NCBI RefSeq assembly: GCF_902150065.1
Contig: NC_044003.1
Span: forward strand, 17,825,987-17,889,986
DNA length: 64,000 nt
Direction: 5' to 3'
Source of the DNA: Myripristis murdjan
Taxonomy: Eukaryota > Chordata > Actinopteri > Holocentriformes > Holocentridae
Of this stretch, positions 1-14,773 are shown one piece after another. The notes under the pieces are model-generated. The model ran no database searches and was not told where the DNA came from. It saw nothing but the letters and a program-made list of their open reading frames with translations. Numbering within the stretch: the first letter of the stretch is position 1; the number at the start of each line of letters is the position of its first letter. A program made the translations under genes and the position numbers.

Positions 1-1
1 T

Positions 2-1405
<1,404 letters not shown>

Positions 1406-4400
1406 CCCACAACTGCCAGCCCTGGCTGAGCTGACCTGAGTAAAGAATATAATGATCTTGCTCCCTGGAAGAGGGTCCTAGGCTGAGAAGCCTTCTCGTT
1501 AAACCAGGGTTGGGCTACTATGAAATTTTTCACCACTTTTACAACAGAGGTAACTCAGTGACTCATGAGTTAACCACATCCAAGGATTTCTTCCATACTG
1601 TCAAAGGATTAGTGATTCACAACACAATCAAATTCTCTTCAACCTCATTATCACAATGAAATCCAGGCAAACGGAACAGTTCAAAACTACTGTATAGGCC
1701 TACCTGAAAAAAATCATGACAGCAAACTCAAGAAGTCAGGGAAAACAGAACTTGATGCTCTGAGACTGTTGTTTGAATTATATTCTGCAGCTTTGAAGGA
1801 CCCTACTGCTCAGTTCTTTAATGTAATGGGAAAAATACTGTTTTTCTGGTAGCCAAAGTGTCATGTTACTATCCTGCAATATGTATAAAAGGAAGAAGTG
1901 AATAAGCAAGGGATACAAAGGGGAGAATCATCCCACTACAAAGGCCATAGTTGCAGTCACTTGTTGTAGAACTTAGTCATAGAGAGACTATTTGCAAGGA
2001 TATGACTAAATTTCTCTGCCCAACATAGTATTTCAAGCCTGGAATGTGGTTTGACTCATCAATAGGGCAGGAAAGTGCCAAGAAATGAAAGGAATATGAT
2101 AACTAATGGGTGCCTGAATTGGAAATTCACAAACAGTGAGGAAACCATTGACTCATGTGAGTTCTGTGAGTCATGAGGGAAAACACAAAAAATATCAGCC
2201 TCCAAATCATCAAAGCATGATGTACACACCTCAGTTGTGCTGCTGAAATAAAATATATGGCTTGTAGTTCTCGTGAAGTGAAGTTTACTTAGGCCCAAAT
2301 ATAGAATCTAAACATCTGCATGTGAAACATTTTGATGCTATATGATCTGAGTGAGTTTGTTCAAACTCGGTGTCCACAGAACTCCATTAAAACGGAATAA
2401 ATTTTCATAGTATAAAGACACTGTCCAATGCAGACGTTGAAATATCCAGTAAGTTCAAAATCAGCTTGGTTGCAATGACATTATACTTCCTGGCTTTCTA
2501 AATATAGCAACATAGTCAATGAATAATTTAGTACAGGATGGCTAAAGGACACAAGAACTTCAAACTGAATACACAACACATCTTCAAACTGTTTGCTAAT
2601 CAGTAGAACCTTCACGTTTTGTATAATGGCTAGCAGAATAAAAACAACAACCTGATGATAATATTAATATGGCAAAGTCAACTCAGCTACTTTAAAATCT
2701 CAAATATCCATTTAATTTCATATTTGGCAATATTTTTCTTCAGTCTACCTCTTTATTTAAGTGCCTAATGATGCCAACTATTACTTACATTTGCATAACA
2801 GAATAGCCAACTCATCTAAACAGCTACCCATTCAAACATATAAATAAAGCAGAATTCACATTCATGGTAACATGTTACATAGTGGCAGAAGAGTAGAATT
2901 TACTGGCAGTGATCATTTTCATTTGTCATTGTTTAAGTTGTATTGGGGAGGTTCCGAGAATCATACCCTCAACGTTTGTAAGATGAATTTGACCCATAAT
3001 GTAAAACAGCTCTCATATAGTCAGCCATGTGCTGCTGTTACTGCTGCGGCTGGTGCATATCAGAGAGACAGCCAGAGAGCCGGCCATCAAAGACACTAGG
3101 CATGGGCAGAGTCCTGCATTCAACTACTGATAACTTCAAATTCAACATGACAGGATTACTTTAAGAACTAAAAATAATCCTCTTGTCTTTGTTTTAGAGC
3201 CAAGCCATATACTACTATAAACAATAATGTACATCATGGCATACAGGTCATACTAGCCCATTTACACTGCAAAATGGCCGAGCGCAACCACTCATCTGTC
3301 AAACTGCACTTCATCCCTTCCATTCCTCAACTTTTAGGACTAATCCTTTAGTGATATCCTAAAGGATGAGAATATTAGAGGACTCTGCTGAGTAAACAAT
3401 TTATAAACCTTCATCTCATGAGATCTGCGGTAAATAATAAATTCTCACAGATCTTGTTATCCTTGGTATCATTTTCTACCACAGCAACACCCTCAGAACC
3501 ATTGCAGGAATAGGTATACAGGTACAAGTATAGTAGTATAATCAAAACCTTGTCTATGGTCAGACACTTCCTGTTAATACTCCTCTTACCAACATTGGAC
3601 TTGTAAATTGTGACCACCTAGCCATATTCAGTACATTCCATGTGTAGTGCAAAGTGCAGAGTTAGCGAATAACTTGATAGCAATAACAGAGGATGCTTTG
3701 AAAATGCATAGGACTGAGATGTGATGAAAAAGCAGGTTCTGTCAGACCTCACATTTCATTCACCAAATGACAAATACTCAAGAATGAAAACATGCTTTAC
3801 ATTGTAAACTGTCCTCAGCTGTTTTCAAAAATTCACAGTTCATCTATGCAAGCCCCACAACAAACTCAGGAGAGCAGTCAGGGCAGGGCTTCTGCTCGCA
3901 ACAACATCCTCCTACCTGCTTATCATTCCATTCTGTCAACTTATTCTACAGTATTTTTTTTTTTTTTTTACAGAGCAAAGATTCAGACATTCTCTGTTGC
4001 TTTTAAAAGGCTTCGGCATGGATCAGCTGTGTAATAACTGGGTCATTTGTAAATTAGGGGTTTGCAATCACAACATGTTGAGTCAAACTGTCACAACCTC
4101 ACAGATGCTCTCATTCCAATTAATGCGGACCTTCAGCTCCTGCACCCTGCAAGAGCTAAAGGTCGGAGATAACGGAGATGCATGTTGGACATTTTCCTCT
4201 CCAGCTTTTGGTGTTGATGTGAGTTACGTCTTTATATCTTTGTTAGGATGTTTGCGGTCTAAGGCTGGTGCGCCAGGCAACTTCTTTGGGCAACGTGAAG
4301 TGGGAAACAGAAGTCCAAATGAGACAAAAGACTAAAATTTAAATAATGATTTATATATTCAAGGTCTTTACCTGATTGCCATTCAGGTCCTGTGGAACAG

Positions 4401-6126
4401 AGCCTATTGCAGCACAAGAAGGGCAAACACCCTGCATGTGTTGCCAGTTCATCACAGGGCTAACACTGAATCCACAAGAGAACAAAAATGTCGGCTACTC
4501 AAATATTTCCCGGTAACATGACAACCCCAAGTAACCAATGCCACAAATCTGAGGCCCCTCACTGGGCAGTGTTGTCCAGCCAAAAAAGTTGCCCTGTGTT
4601 GATCTACAGCCTCGACTGTAGGGGGAGATACTCAATGAACAAATTCGTATGACTGTTAAATAATGTAATAATCACATTATCTGATTAATGATCGTCCACT
4701 TTCATCTTTGACAACATCAGTACATGTTGATAAAGCCTCTCAATCAGATGGCTTCACTGTGAGATATATCTATATATATGTGCGTTGTCATGTGTACAAA
4801 CAGGAAAACAATGTGTTTACCAGTACAATGTTTACCTAGCAACAGCGACAAGTGGGGTATTCAAAATGGTTATGAACGTGACTGGGAGGTTCATAACCAG
4901 ACATTATTCCTCCATGAATGACTGTTAGCATCAAGGCTCTGTCATCCAAAACACGGAACCCTTTATTATGTGTATCAAGTAGACTAGGTCATTATATATT
5001 CTCTGTCACTCAAGAATGTTTTGGGGCTTATGTTTTTATAGTATTGTATACAGAATTTTGTGGATTTAGGGGACTATAGTGGAGAGAGATTTTGTACTGT
5101 AAATAAAGCAGAGACGTGAGGTTAGGATGACTGTCAATGTGTATTTTGTGCTTAGTTGAATGTGGCACCAACTAAACGGTAACATGTACAGGGACATTTG
5201 GTGAATTTGACATGTAGTGAATGGCAATACAGCCCCTTGTAAAAAAAAAAAAAAAAAAAAGAAAAAAGAAAAAGTTTCAGGCAATGCAGCTGAGAGCATC
5301 TTTGTGCTTTTGCGCTGCTTTACATTTACTACTTTGATTGGTTTTTGTTTCCCTCGACACCCATTTTTACATGTTTCAGATTATATTTGATATACCTTTA
5401 TTAAATTAAAAACGGTTCAAATGTTGCCAGGGAGAGCTGTGGTAGAGTGATTATTACCCTGTATGAATATTGCATATGTACAGTGCTGTATGTACTTTCA
5501 GCTGAAATAGTCCACCATCAAATTACAGAATTGCTTTGCCTTTCTCTCCATATGATTCTAAAGTAAACCAAGCGATCTCTGTAAGATCTGCAGCTGGGGA
5601 AATGTGTAACATAAATTACACAAAAAATGTTTTGTTGCTGCCTAGAAAAGGTATTACACTATTTAACAATAGATGTAGGTAAAAACGCAAGTCTGTATGT
5701 ATACAAACACTGCCACAATGTTGCCTTGATGTTACATATACAGTTAAAAGACTGCATACCAAATCTGTGTATCAAAGTTGAAAAAAGCTCAATAAACTCA
5801 ATTGCTCAATCAATTAACTCAGTCAAAAATTATTTCATGACAATTGCCACATACCATGTGATTAGAGTAAGTGAGGCTACATGTAATGTAGCCTGGGCAT
5901 ATGCCTTAATATGTGACAGATATGGTGATAAGAATCATGTAATCAGTGCAATCTCTGAGATTTTCTGAAGCAGTTGTGCTTGTAAATGTTTTTGTCCAAG
6001 TCATACAGATTGCTGTGCTGAAAGTATTTTTCTCTAGATACTTAAAAGGAAAATTTCAGATAAATTCACTGAAAACAAATCTGCAGCTTTACAAGCATTT
6101 AGTCTCATGCTAAAATGCTAAAATAT
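1406..6126 (+). other. tmem151b 3' UTR and intergenic DNA up to the tcte1 polyadenylation site
   Basis: No coding region is supportable in this AT-rich stretch. Canonical AATAAA signals on the plus strand at 2843-2848 and 5102-5107 are candidates for short and long tmem151b 3' ends; neural genes often have long 3' UTRs, but the sequence alone does not choose. There is a T-run near 3955-3971 and an A-run near 5240-5259. The open frames here (for example 5627-5968, 113 codons) have no recognisable domain and a composition typical of random AT-rich DNA. Confidence 0.5.
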
Positions 6127-6132
6127 TTTATT
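6127..6132 (-). terminator. tcte1 poly(A) signal
   Basis: TTTATT on the plus strand reads AATAAA on the minus strand, about 375 bp beyond the tcte1 stop codon. It is the first canonical signal downstream of that gene. Confidence 0.55.
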
Positions 6133-6504
6133 AAAACAAGTGAAATATCTGCCAGTGGGATGAAATAATCCCCCCAATTCAGTTTCTCTTTTTTTTCAGG
6201 AAGTATAAATATAGTGAAACAAGGAAGAAAAAGGAGGAACAGCCCACTTGGATCAAGAAAATAAAACTAGTAAATGGTCAGTATTCATGTTAAGTATACA
6301 TGCAGTATTGTTAATGGGGTAAAACCTGAGTAGAAACTGGAGTTTTCCTTTAAATTTTACAACTTTAATATCTCATTTTCTCGCACTGCAGTGGTGGTGC
6401 GCCATAGCTTAGTAAATACAGGGTTCATGCTGCAGGAGTCAATCTGAGACAGGAATCAGTGAGTAATGCAGATGGGCTTGTGCTGGATACAGGTGCTCTC
6501 ATGT

Positions 6505-9404
6505 CTACTTAGTTTTACTCTCTTGAGCTTGTTTTTTGCGTGCTTTTCTCTGATTGGTCCGAACCACTTGGTTGATGCAGACACTGCTCTCCTGGTCCAC
6601 CTCTGTCAGACGGATATCACACTCTATAACGGTCGTGTTATGAGACATCCCCTCCTCCAGAGCTTTACCTCCATCCTACACACAAACACACACACACACA
6701 CACACACACAGACACACACAGTTGTAGGGAGATAGAGGGAGAAAGAGCAAACATATTTGGCACTGACGCATGTTCCTAAAAGGTCTCAGGACAGTCTTTA
6801 TAACCTTGAACAACTGCCCACCAGCAACACTTACTGTGCAATACCGCCTGGTCCTGTGTCCTACACTTTCAAAACTGCTTATTCTGATTGTCAACAGTAT
6901 TTTATTGTTATGTCTGAGACAGGCGTTTCTATTTTTGTGAAGAGGACAAAGATATTGATGGCACTGCACACAGTATTTTTGCTATGTGGGTGATATTCGA
7001 TCTTCCGCAGTGAATAGCACTCACAGGCAGTCAACGACATCTTGAAGAGGAGAGAGCATGAGAGGGAGAAAATTCAAATCCACCTCCCATGGGGAAACAA
7101 CACCTACTCAGCTTTCCATTATTGCATGTTTCCCACAAAACTATGAATAATTGAAAATCCTTGTACTTAACTTCTATCTCTTACTTCACTATACGTTCTA
7201 TACAGGAGCCGATAAAATGCACTGTATAGTTTGGTTGTAATGGGAATTCACTGAGTGTTTCAAAGTGAAGCGCTATCCCCAGTAACATTTTGCACAAAGC
7301 TGTTATTGGATTAATAATGACATTATTGCTTGTATACTAACTGCTGTGCTACACACAACTATTTTTAATCTTTTTTTTCATGTCCTACATCTTCACACTT
7401 CTTGAAAAGATACTTAACAGGCATCACAGCAGTTAAAACTCAAAGACTTTCATCATGTACATGAACACCCGGCTCACCTTGCCAAGCCTGTTGCAGGAGA
7501 GGTTGATGCTCTTCAGGGTGTTGTTATGTGCCAGCACTTTAGACAGGGCGTTGGCAGATGGCTCACTCATCTCGTTGCCTCCTAGATGAAGGTGGAGTAG
7601 GGTGCTGTTGTTCAGCAAGGCCTGGCCAATAGCCTGACCCCCTTCATCTCCCAGACAGTTCAGACGCAGGTTGAGGGACAACAGGGTGGAGTTCTTAGAC
7701 AGGGCATGAGCTAAAGCTTGCCCTCCCGGGCCTCTAATGTTGTTGTTGCAGACGTTCAGGGTCTCCAGTTTGCTCCTGTTGAGCAGCTTGCCGATGGCCC
7801 TGGCTCCTCGGTCTCCTATAATGTTGTAAGAGAGGTCGAGCTCTCTCAGCGAGGGGTGGTCCAAGAGGGATTTCACCAGCAGCCGGCACTTTTCATCCTC
7901 CACTTTACTTTGGTGCAGCCTCAGAAGCTTTGGAAACAGCACAGTATGTGAATTAACACAGACCCTCTGGTGACTTTTTTGCAAGTGGCAGAGAATATTT
8001 AAGGAGCACATGTAAAAACATGTTCAGGAGTATATTACATGAAAATAACTAAAAAAAATATCTGCTACTTTCAATCTCAAGTTAAATGTGCGTTCTTTTT
8101 AACTGGCATGAACTTATTTTCAGGAGCAAGTGCACTAGCACTACAGCACACAAAGACGCTATAAATGTAAAATACAGTAAACAATTCATGATATCAACTC
8201 AGATCACTTTTTCAGAGACCCTAGGTTCCCTGTCATACACAGAAATTCCCATGAAGTAATGAATTCATTTGACAAAACTGTTGTGTTGAATATTAATGAG
8301 GTTGCAGTCAAACATGCTGCTGTGTTTTCTTTGATAGAGGTAGAGCATTAGGGCTATGCCAGCTAGAGCTTTCCTGCTTCACCACATTTAAAATATTTTG
8401 TGAGTGATGACTGGCAACGGGCCAGAAGTGTGGCATACTAAAATAAAACAGGAAAACATGCTCAAGGTAATCAGTTTCCATCCTTTTCAAAGTGCAAATG
8501 AGCAGCTCTATACAGGTCGGCATGCCAAAACCACTGAGGAAGAATCAATATTCACCTTCAAGGTCTTACAGGCCTTAAGAGCCTTGGCCAGGCACTCACA
8601 GTCCCGAGTGGTGAACTCAAACAGATTCCACTCAAAGTTCATGCCACAGTGCTTGACCCTGTACACCAAATGGAGCTCCTCCAGGTTGGTCAGCTTGTTC
8701 AGCAGGATGCCAAAGTCAAAGTGGTCCACAGATGTCACATAAGAGTCACTATCACAAGTCAAGTCTGAGTCATCTTCCTCTTCTGCCTGCTGTGGCTCCT
8801 TGATGGGTGGCAGCAGCTGGGAGATGTCCAGCCTCTTGACATAGTTCTTGCAAAGAGGGGCCATATCTAGAACTGTCTTTGGGTCAGTCAAATCAGGGAT
8901 AAAGAGCTCAATAATGTTTTCCAGGTGCCTTTCAAAGAACATTCGTTTCCAGCTGTGGCCATACTTAGAGACATCACAAAGCTCCCACCGCTCGTTGCAG
9001 CATCGCTTCCAGTAGCCGTCATCGCTGATCAAGTTTGCTGTTAAATGTAGGGGCAGAGAGGGGGACAGTCTCTCCAGCACAAAGTCTTTATGGTCAGGCC
9101 CAAGTTCTTCAAGTATGGGCTTCTCTGTAACAAATACACATTTTCTGTTAAAAGTATGAAGCCGACCAAATTGTTCTAAAGTTGTAAAAGTATGTAAGAG
9201 TGTATATGATGCTGTGGAAACCAATATCATACTTTCAAAGTTTTTCACAATGCTTTGCAGGCAGAGTTGCGATAAAAGAGGCACCAGAGCAAGGGACCAG
9301 TCTGGATCTTCAGCAATGATCCACCGAGTCTTGCTGCGGCTCCTAGCCAGGTTGTGTTTTGCCACTGGAGGATAAGGAGACTCGGACATTGTCTCAGTCG
9401 CCAT
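6505..9404 (-). CDS. tcte1: tcte1 / drc5, dynein regulatory complex subunit 5
   Basis: Leucine-rich-repeat subunit of the nexin-dynein regulatory complex of motile cilia and sperm flagella, where it helps coordinate dynein arms. Coding exons on the minus strand: 9404-9233, 9124-8556, 7927-7478 and 6675-6505, all with GT-AG borders; they sum to 453 aa (human protein about 500). The N-terminal block IIAEDPDWSLALVPLLSQLC and CGMNFEWNLFEFTTRDC are near-identical to mammalian TCTE1 as I remember it. Exon 3 encodes successive LRRs (LRELDLSYNIIGDRGARAIG, LLSLNLRLNCLGDEGGQAIG, LLHLHLGGNEMSEPSANALS). The last exon encodes DGGKALEEGMSHNTTVIECD and a basic tail. The start used is the ATG at 9404 in good context (GACGATGGCG); an in-frame stop lies upstream unless an upstream exon is spliced in (see 10261-10476). 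The last acceptor sits directly against a CA microsatellite. The gene is tail to tail with tmem151b, as in human 6p21.1. Confidence 0.95.
6677..6720. repeat. (CA)n microsatellite forming a splice-acceptor tract
   Basis: A CA dinucleotide run with single interruptions. On the minus strand it is a TG/T-rich tract ending in the AG acceptor of the last tcte1 exon, so it takes the place of the usual pyrimidine tract. Confidence 0.9.
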
Positions 9405-9616
9405 CGTCACCACCAGTTGCAGCTTAACTTTTTCTGCTTAAAAACAAGACACATTAAGATAAAGAAGCTGTTTTGTTTTGGCCACATTCTTGGGCCCATG
9501 AAAAATGTCTAACCTGAGCAGTGGTGGCATTATAGGTCCCTATCTTCATGAACAAAAATGGTGCGTTTGTGGTGCTTGTGGTGTATGTGTGTTTATGTGT
9601 GTGTGCGACGTGTGGG

Positions 9617-10035
9617 ACAAGGTTATTACAGTTAACTAAAACTAAACTAAAAACTAAAATGAAGTGTGAAAAACCACTTGGTTATCTGAAATGAAAATAC
9701 AAGCTAACTGTAACAATACTGTGTACTTACAAAACTAACTCAAATAAAATATACAGAAAATGTGTTTGGTTTTAGTCTTTGTCAATTTGGTCAAATTTAT
9801 CAACACAGCAAGCATGAGGAGGCGTTGGTATGTTTATTGAGACTGTGAGTCAACTGCCTACACAAGGCGGTGTGTTTGTATTGCAATACCTATACTGAAA
9901 GTATTAAAAAAGCAACAACAACAAAAGAACAAAGTAAAACATTTTAAACAACAAAAACTGAAACGAATAAGCGCACTCTGGAAACTACCTGAAACTAACC
10001 TGAATTGATAACAACCACTAAAACGAAATGAAAAT
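9617..10035. repeat. interspersed repeat of the 'gttaactaaaactaaaact' type
   Basis: AT-rich sequence opening with TTATTACAGTTAACTAAAAC, closing with short ACTAAAAC-like units, and lacking any coding frame. I recognise the opening as a repeat widespread in teleost genomes, but I cannot assign a named family. It lies upstream of the tcte1 ATG, in the intron if the 10261-10476 exon is real. Boundaries are approximate. Confidence 0.5.
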
Positions 10036-10260
10036 AAAACACTTTCCTACAGAAACACTGTACACTTTGCCGACATTTTGGCCTTTCAACGCTATCGTTA
10101 GCGGCTTGATACCTCGGCGAAGTCAGTGGTGTAATACAAAACATTTTATAAGTAAAGTTAAAGATGTTTAAAGTTTGTTTGTGGAATTTATATCCACACA
10201 GCAGGGCAAAGTCCATGTTTTGAACGAAACTGACAAAAACAAAGAGTCGTGTTACTGTAC

Positions 10261-10476
10261 CTCCAGCTTCTCACTTGACTTGGCTCTCTCTGTCTCCTTG
10301 GTAACAGGACGCCGGTCATGTGGGGGCCGAGCCCTTGGCGCCGTCTTGCAGGCGAGGAACGGCGCTGTGGGAGATGTGCTAAACCCAGAGGTTGTAGCGC
10401 TACCTTTCCATCCTGACGGGGACTTAACCAAATCCACATGACAAACCAGCGGCTTTGACCGCAGTTCCTCTGTCAT
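10261..10476 (-). CDS. candidate upstream coding exon, possibly the 5' exon of tcte1
   Basis: Minus-strand open frame starting at an ATG (MTEELRSK...) and running 72 codons to a good donor (CTGGAG|GTACAG). Composition is Ser/Thr/Pro- and Lys/Arg-rich, like the variable N-terminal region of mammalian TCTE1, which is about 70-80 residues before the conserved RIIAEDP block. An acceptor just after GTTAAG near 9422 would join it in frame to the tcte1 coding sequence (phase 0), adding 78 residues. However, two better-placed AGs precede that acceptor and would shift the frame. In that case this exon holds an upstream ORF or belongs to another transcript. No domain is recognised. Confidence 0.35.
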
Positions 10477-10559
10477 CTTCTTCAGAAACACAAAAATATT
10501 TGCGGTCCCGAATGCGTCTTTGGCTAACACTAGTCAGGCTCTTGACATTGACTTGTTGG

Positions 10560-11963
10560 GTAAAGTGAATGCATGGTGTCCCTATACAAATTTAATGAAT
10601 TCGATTTCTATGGGTGTACCACGCACATATTTATTTATTTGTTTATTCATGGCAGGAAGCATTTGTATTTAATGGACGGATATATGGCTTGCCTTCTGAG
10701 GCCAGATTGACATCCCACAGTGTAACCATGTAAACCGTCTACAACATGACCAAGCCAAGCTGTTGTATTTGGAAAAGAAAAAAGAAAAAAATCCTATCGC
10801 AAATGTTGCCAAAAGTGTTAATGTATTGTAACATTCTCTCTTTAACTGCATTTACATCTACAGATTTTTTTTTATTATTATTTTTATTTTATTTTTATTT
10901 TTTTGCATTGTGGACTACTGTCATTAGCTACATATCCACTGCACATTGTTTGCATAGCTACTATTGTTTGTCAATGAGAAACAAACCTCAACAAACAAAA
11001 ACAAAAACAAAAAATCATTTTTGAAAACTAACATTTCCTTGAGGTCAGAAACAGTACCACAATTAACAGTCTTATCATTACATGATGGTTAAGAAGGCTA
11101 CATAGACTGTTTATCATCCTATATTATTATTTCTCTGCAATATTTATCCATAAAATATTGATTATATAACAATAAATGTAATTTCACATATTTTATATAT
11201 CAAATATATTTCCCTACATTTGTTTTATTTCCCATATATGTATATATGATAGTTACACATATTCTCATATATTGTATGTCAAATATATTTCCATATATTT
11301 GTATTTTTTACCCATTAGTGATTAAATGACCAAAAATGGATGGTGGTTTATTAATTGTCATACCATGCATAAAGAATATAGGGCAGTTTCTGGGAGGCAT
11401 TACTGTTGTGAACACTTATTGTCAAATTTCATCCAGCAGTACTAGTCAAGCCACACAACTGCATGCATGGACACAAAATGGGAGTGACCTTGAGTGTGTT
11501 TTGGGCCATTGTGGCACCAGTGTTACAGGAGGCTATATGCTGGTGCAGTGTGCCCAGCCATAATCATGCTGTGAGGAACATTTGGATTCTATAAAGCAGG
11601 CAGATGGACCAAGGCCTTTTGGATAAGAGCACTGGAGACGATCCATCAGCAAGAATCTGACAAACAATAGCACCAAGCAGGAGAAACAGTCGCCATGTGG
11701 AAAGGCAGAAATCAGGAAATATTGCTTTCAAAGGCCTTGACTGGCATCACATAACACAAACTGGATGTGAAAATTCCCTAATGCAGTCTGCTATAAACTG
11801 GTCTTGAGATCAAACCAAAGCTTATTTCCATTTAATTAAATATTTTATATATAAAAGCAATAAGTGAACTTGAAAGATTCATGCCTAATTTGGCAGACTA
11901 GACATTTTGTCTATCCCTCATGCAATAACTCCTGCAGTGTAAATAATGCATCTTTGTCTAGAC

Positions 11964-11999
<36 letters not shown>

Positions 12000-12729
12000 A
12001 GATTGGCCAGCTTTAGACCCAACAAAAACAGAGATTTGTGTCATTCCATGCTTGACAACACTCTCTAAGACCGGAAACACATTCAGAATCGTCAGCTGCA
12101 GCAGGAGAGCTATTGTTTGTGTGAGCATCCCCCATCCTGAGCTCTCCTCTGGCCTTGCATGTTGCAGGGCAGTACACTTCTCTTGAGTGGGCTTGTGTTC
12201 TCAGTGACAGTGCTCATACAAATATGCCAGCCAGGGCCACAGTCGCTCTAGACTGACCCTTTTAGAGCCAGTTGAGAAGAGCTGCATGTCTGGCCTGGGG
12301 AGTGTAATGTTTGAGTCTTACACAGATAAGAAGCAGAATCACCATTTCTCTGGTGCTGGGGACAAGCAACCCAACAAATAAATCAAATTAGGCTTATACT
12401 TTGAAGCCTAACTGCATGTTTGCAGGTCTTCAATACTGGTCAGGACATGATTTTTGTATATTTAAATCATATTTCAAAAGATACAATTTGTCATAGTGCA
12501 TCATGCAGTGCTGGAGCTTAAGTGTAATATACCTAAGACACAGATTTAAAAACATGACATTATCTTAAGTGTGTGTGTATGAGGGTGGTGGGGTATTTAG
12601 ATGACTATGTCTGGAATCTAATGATGTAATATTGTTGGGGATATTTCACTAATTATGTAATAAGCTGAGTAACACTTCAGTATGAACTAACAGAATTAAG
12701 GACATGATGTGGCAAATTGCTTCTGTAGC

Positions 12730-12778
<49 letters not shown>

Positions 12779-14545
12779 GTTACTGACAGCATGACTCATC
12801 AGGGAGGTTTGCTCTGAGAGTCGGAGGGTTGGAGCAAGGAATGAGGCTCCGACTGTAGCCCCGAGGCAGTCCATCACTGTCATCCTCATGTAATATGGCC
12901 TGACAGACACACGCTTCCCTCGCACTCTGGCTTTAATGGACTGCCGTGACAACAGCCATCCACACAGCACAGGAGGCAAGCACTTTCTGGAAGCTGCTGT
13001 GCCACAGTGCCTTGTGGGGTGAATCGTACTACTGGCTATTCCTGTGTCTGCCCCAAACCTGGACTGTACAGATTTAATAATGAGTTGGAAAACATATTTG
13101 CTTGTCCTCTGTCAAACACTATACGCATGAATGATAGAAAACAGCGACTTTCTTTGTCTTATGAACAGAATTGTTGCTGATGGCTGGTAAAAAGGTACTA
13201 AAATAATAATGTGCCTGACAGGTTCATGCCGCATTCACATAAGGAGGGGAAAGGGAAGGAATTCAGTCCAGTCCTTACTGGAATGCCAGCACTTCACCAG
13301 AATTGCTGATGTCCTCTTATTCACAGCGCACATAGTCCTGCTACAGCATTCACTGGGACATTGGCTCATATGTCTCTCTGGGTGCCGGCTGTTTCATACG
13401 GATAAGAGATTTGGTATTGGAGTATTGAATACATGCCATCGTTGTTTATGGCCGCATTAAATTTCTTGGAACTTGGTGGAGCCCCCTACAGAGGCATGTA
13501 CAGGGAATTTACACACCAGCAGAGCACACATCTGTCTGTGAGGAGTGTGCAGTATTTTCTGCATCACCGTTGGGGATGGTGCTATCAGAGTTCCATTTGC
13601 TTTTAGAGCACAAGGTGCTGTTGCATTAGTTGCTAGGCAACATTCCTGCATGTGTGAAATTACTTAAAGATAGATGGATTTAGCAATTGAAGAGTTTCCG
13701 TTCAAAATCAAATCCAATGGAAAAATAAAGCATATACTCTGAAAGTATATGATTATTAGCATCCAAACATCCACTGATAAGAAATATTCAAATTATTAAC
13801 TATTTAGGCCCCAACAAAAAGTAGCATTCAAAGAAATGTAATGTTTTTAAAACAGCAATAAACATCAGGTAAGTTCACCCCAAAATAGACCTAGATATGA
13901 CCTGTTTCAAGAAACACTTATGTGTTTTATGTGTTTTTTTTATTAGTGTTATGTGTTTAACTACCATTTCACAGAGGTATCATACAAAGCTGACAGCAAA
14001 ACACAAGCATGTTGGGGTTTGTTTTCTTTGCATTAGAATTAAAATTTTATTTCGCCTTGCATACAATAACAATGCATGACAAGGCTTCAAACTCAAATTC
14101 TTAAATGCAGCACCTGAAAAAAGTCCTGCATTGAAAAAAAACCCCAATTATATACATCATATCTACATATCCGCTTTGTTTACCTGGCGCCATCTTGTGT
14201 CGAGATTACACCAAGCAAGAGGGCAAAAATCTTGAGTTTTTGCTGTAAAAAGATTTTTTTTTTTTTTTTTTTTTTTACATTTCCTTGCTTTTCTCTCCTC
14301 AGCAATTTTCCAAGATTGCGGTTAAGTCCTCCGACTTAAGAATCCCACCAGACTGTTCATTTATTCCTTTATTTCTTCAAAGGTCATTCACATCTTATTT
14401 TGTGAGGTCATGTATCATCAAAGAACAGGTTTATTTCTGGTACCAGATGAAGTTTACCACCTCATTTAAAGCACAAGAAATTAATGCTTATAGAAAGTCA
14501 ACATCTCTATCAAAACATAAAGGCAGGCATTGACTTTGAGAGTGA
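10560..14545. other. intergenic DNA between tcte1 and rnf8
   Basis: No gene is supportable on either strand. The stretch contains AT-rich low-complexity DNA at 10865-10905 and 11110-11300, an A-run at about 11967-11995, a GA microsatellite at 12733-12776 and a T-run near 14256-14276. A motif on the minus strand near 14186-14202 (CACAAGATGGCGCCAGG) resembles CTCF or YY1 sites. Confidence 0.5.
12733..12776. repeat. (GA)n microsatellite
   Basis: Uninterrupted AG dinucleotide run of about 22 units. Confidence 0.97.
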
Positions 14546-14564
14546 AATTCCATAGGAAGACACT

Positions 14565-14570
14565 TTATTC
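14565..14570 (-). terminator. rnf8 poly(A) signal
   Basis: AATAAA on the minus strand about 205 bp beyond the stop of the proposed last rnf8 exon. I see no canonical signal between here and the RING exon, which supports placing the rnf8 3' end here. Confidence 0.7.
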
Positions 14571-14773
14571 CTTTTGTTGAAAGTTAACAAATAAAATAAG
14601 ACAAACAACTAATTATATTACAAAATGAAAAACATGAACCTTGGGTGAATCCAGGCGCTGGACTCCCACTGACACCAAACCTTGCCTGCAATTTCTGATG
14701 TCAAGGAAATGACAACTTTGACACCAAAAAAATTTGTAATCCCATCACATCATAGGCCACAGAAAAAAAAAGC

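Noticed and set aside
5627-5968. 113-codon plus-strand ORF downstream of tmem151b
   Set aside because: AT-rich, no domain, no promoter or conserved motif; consistent with a chance ORF in 3' UTR or intergenic DNA.
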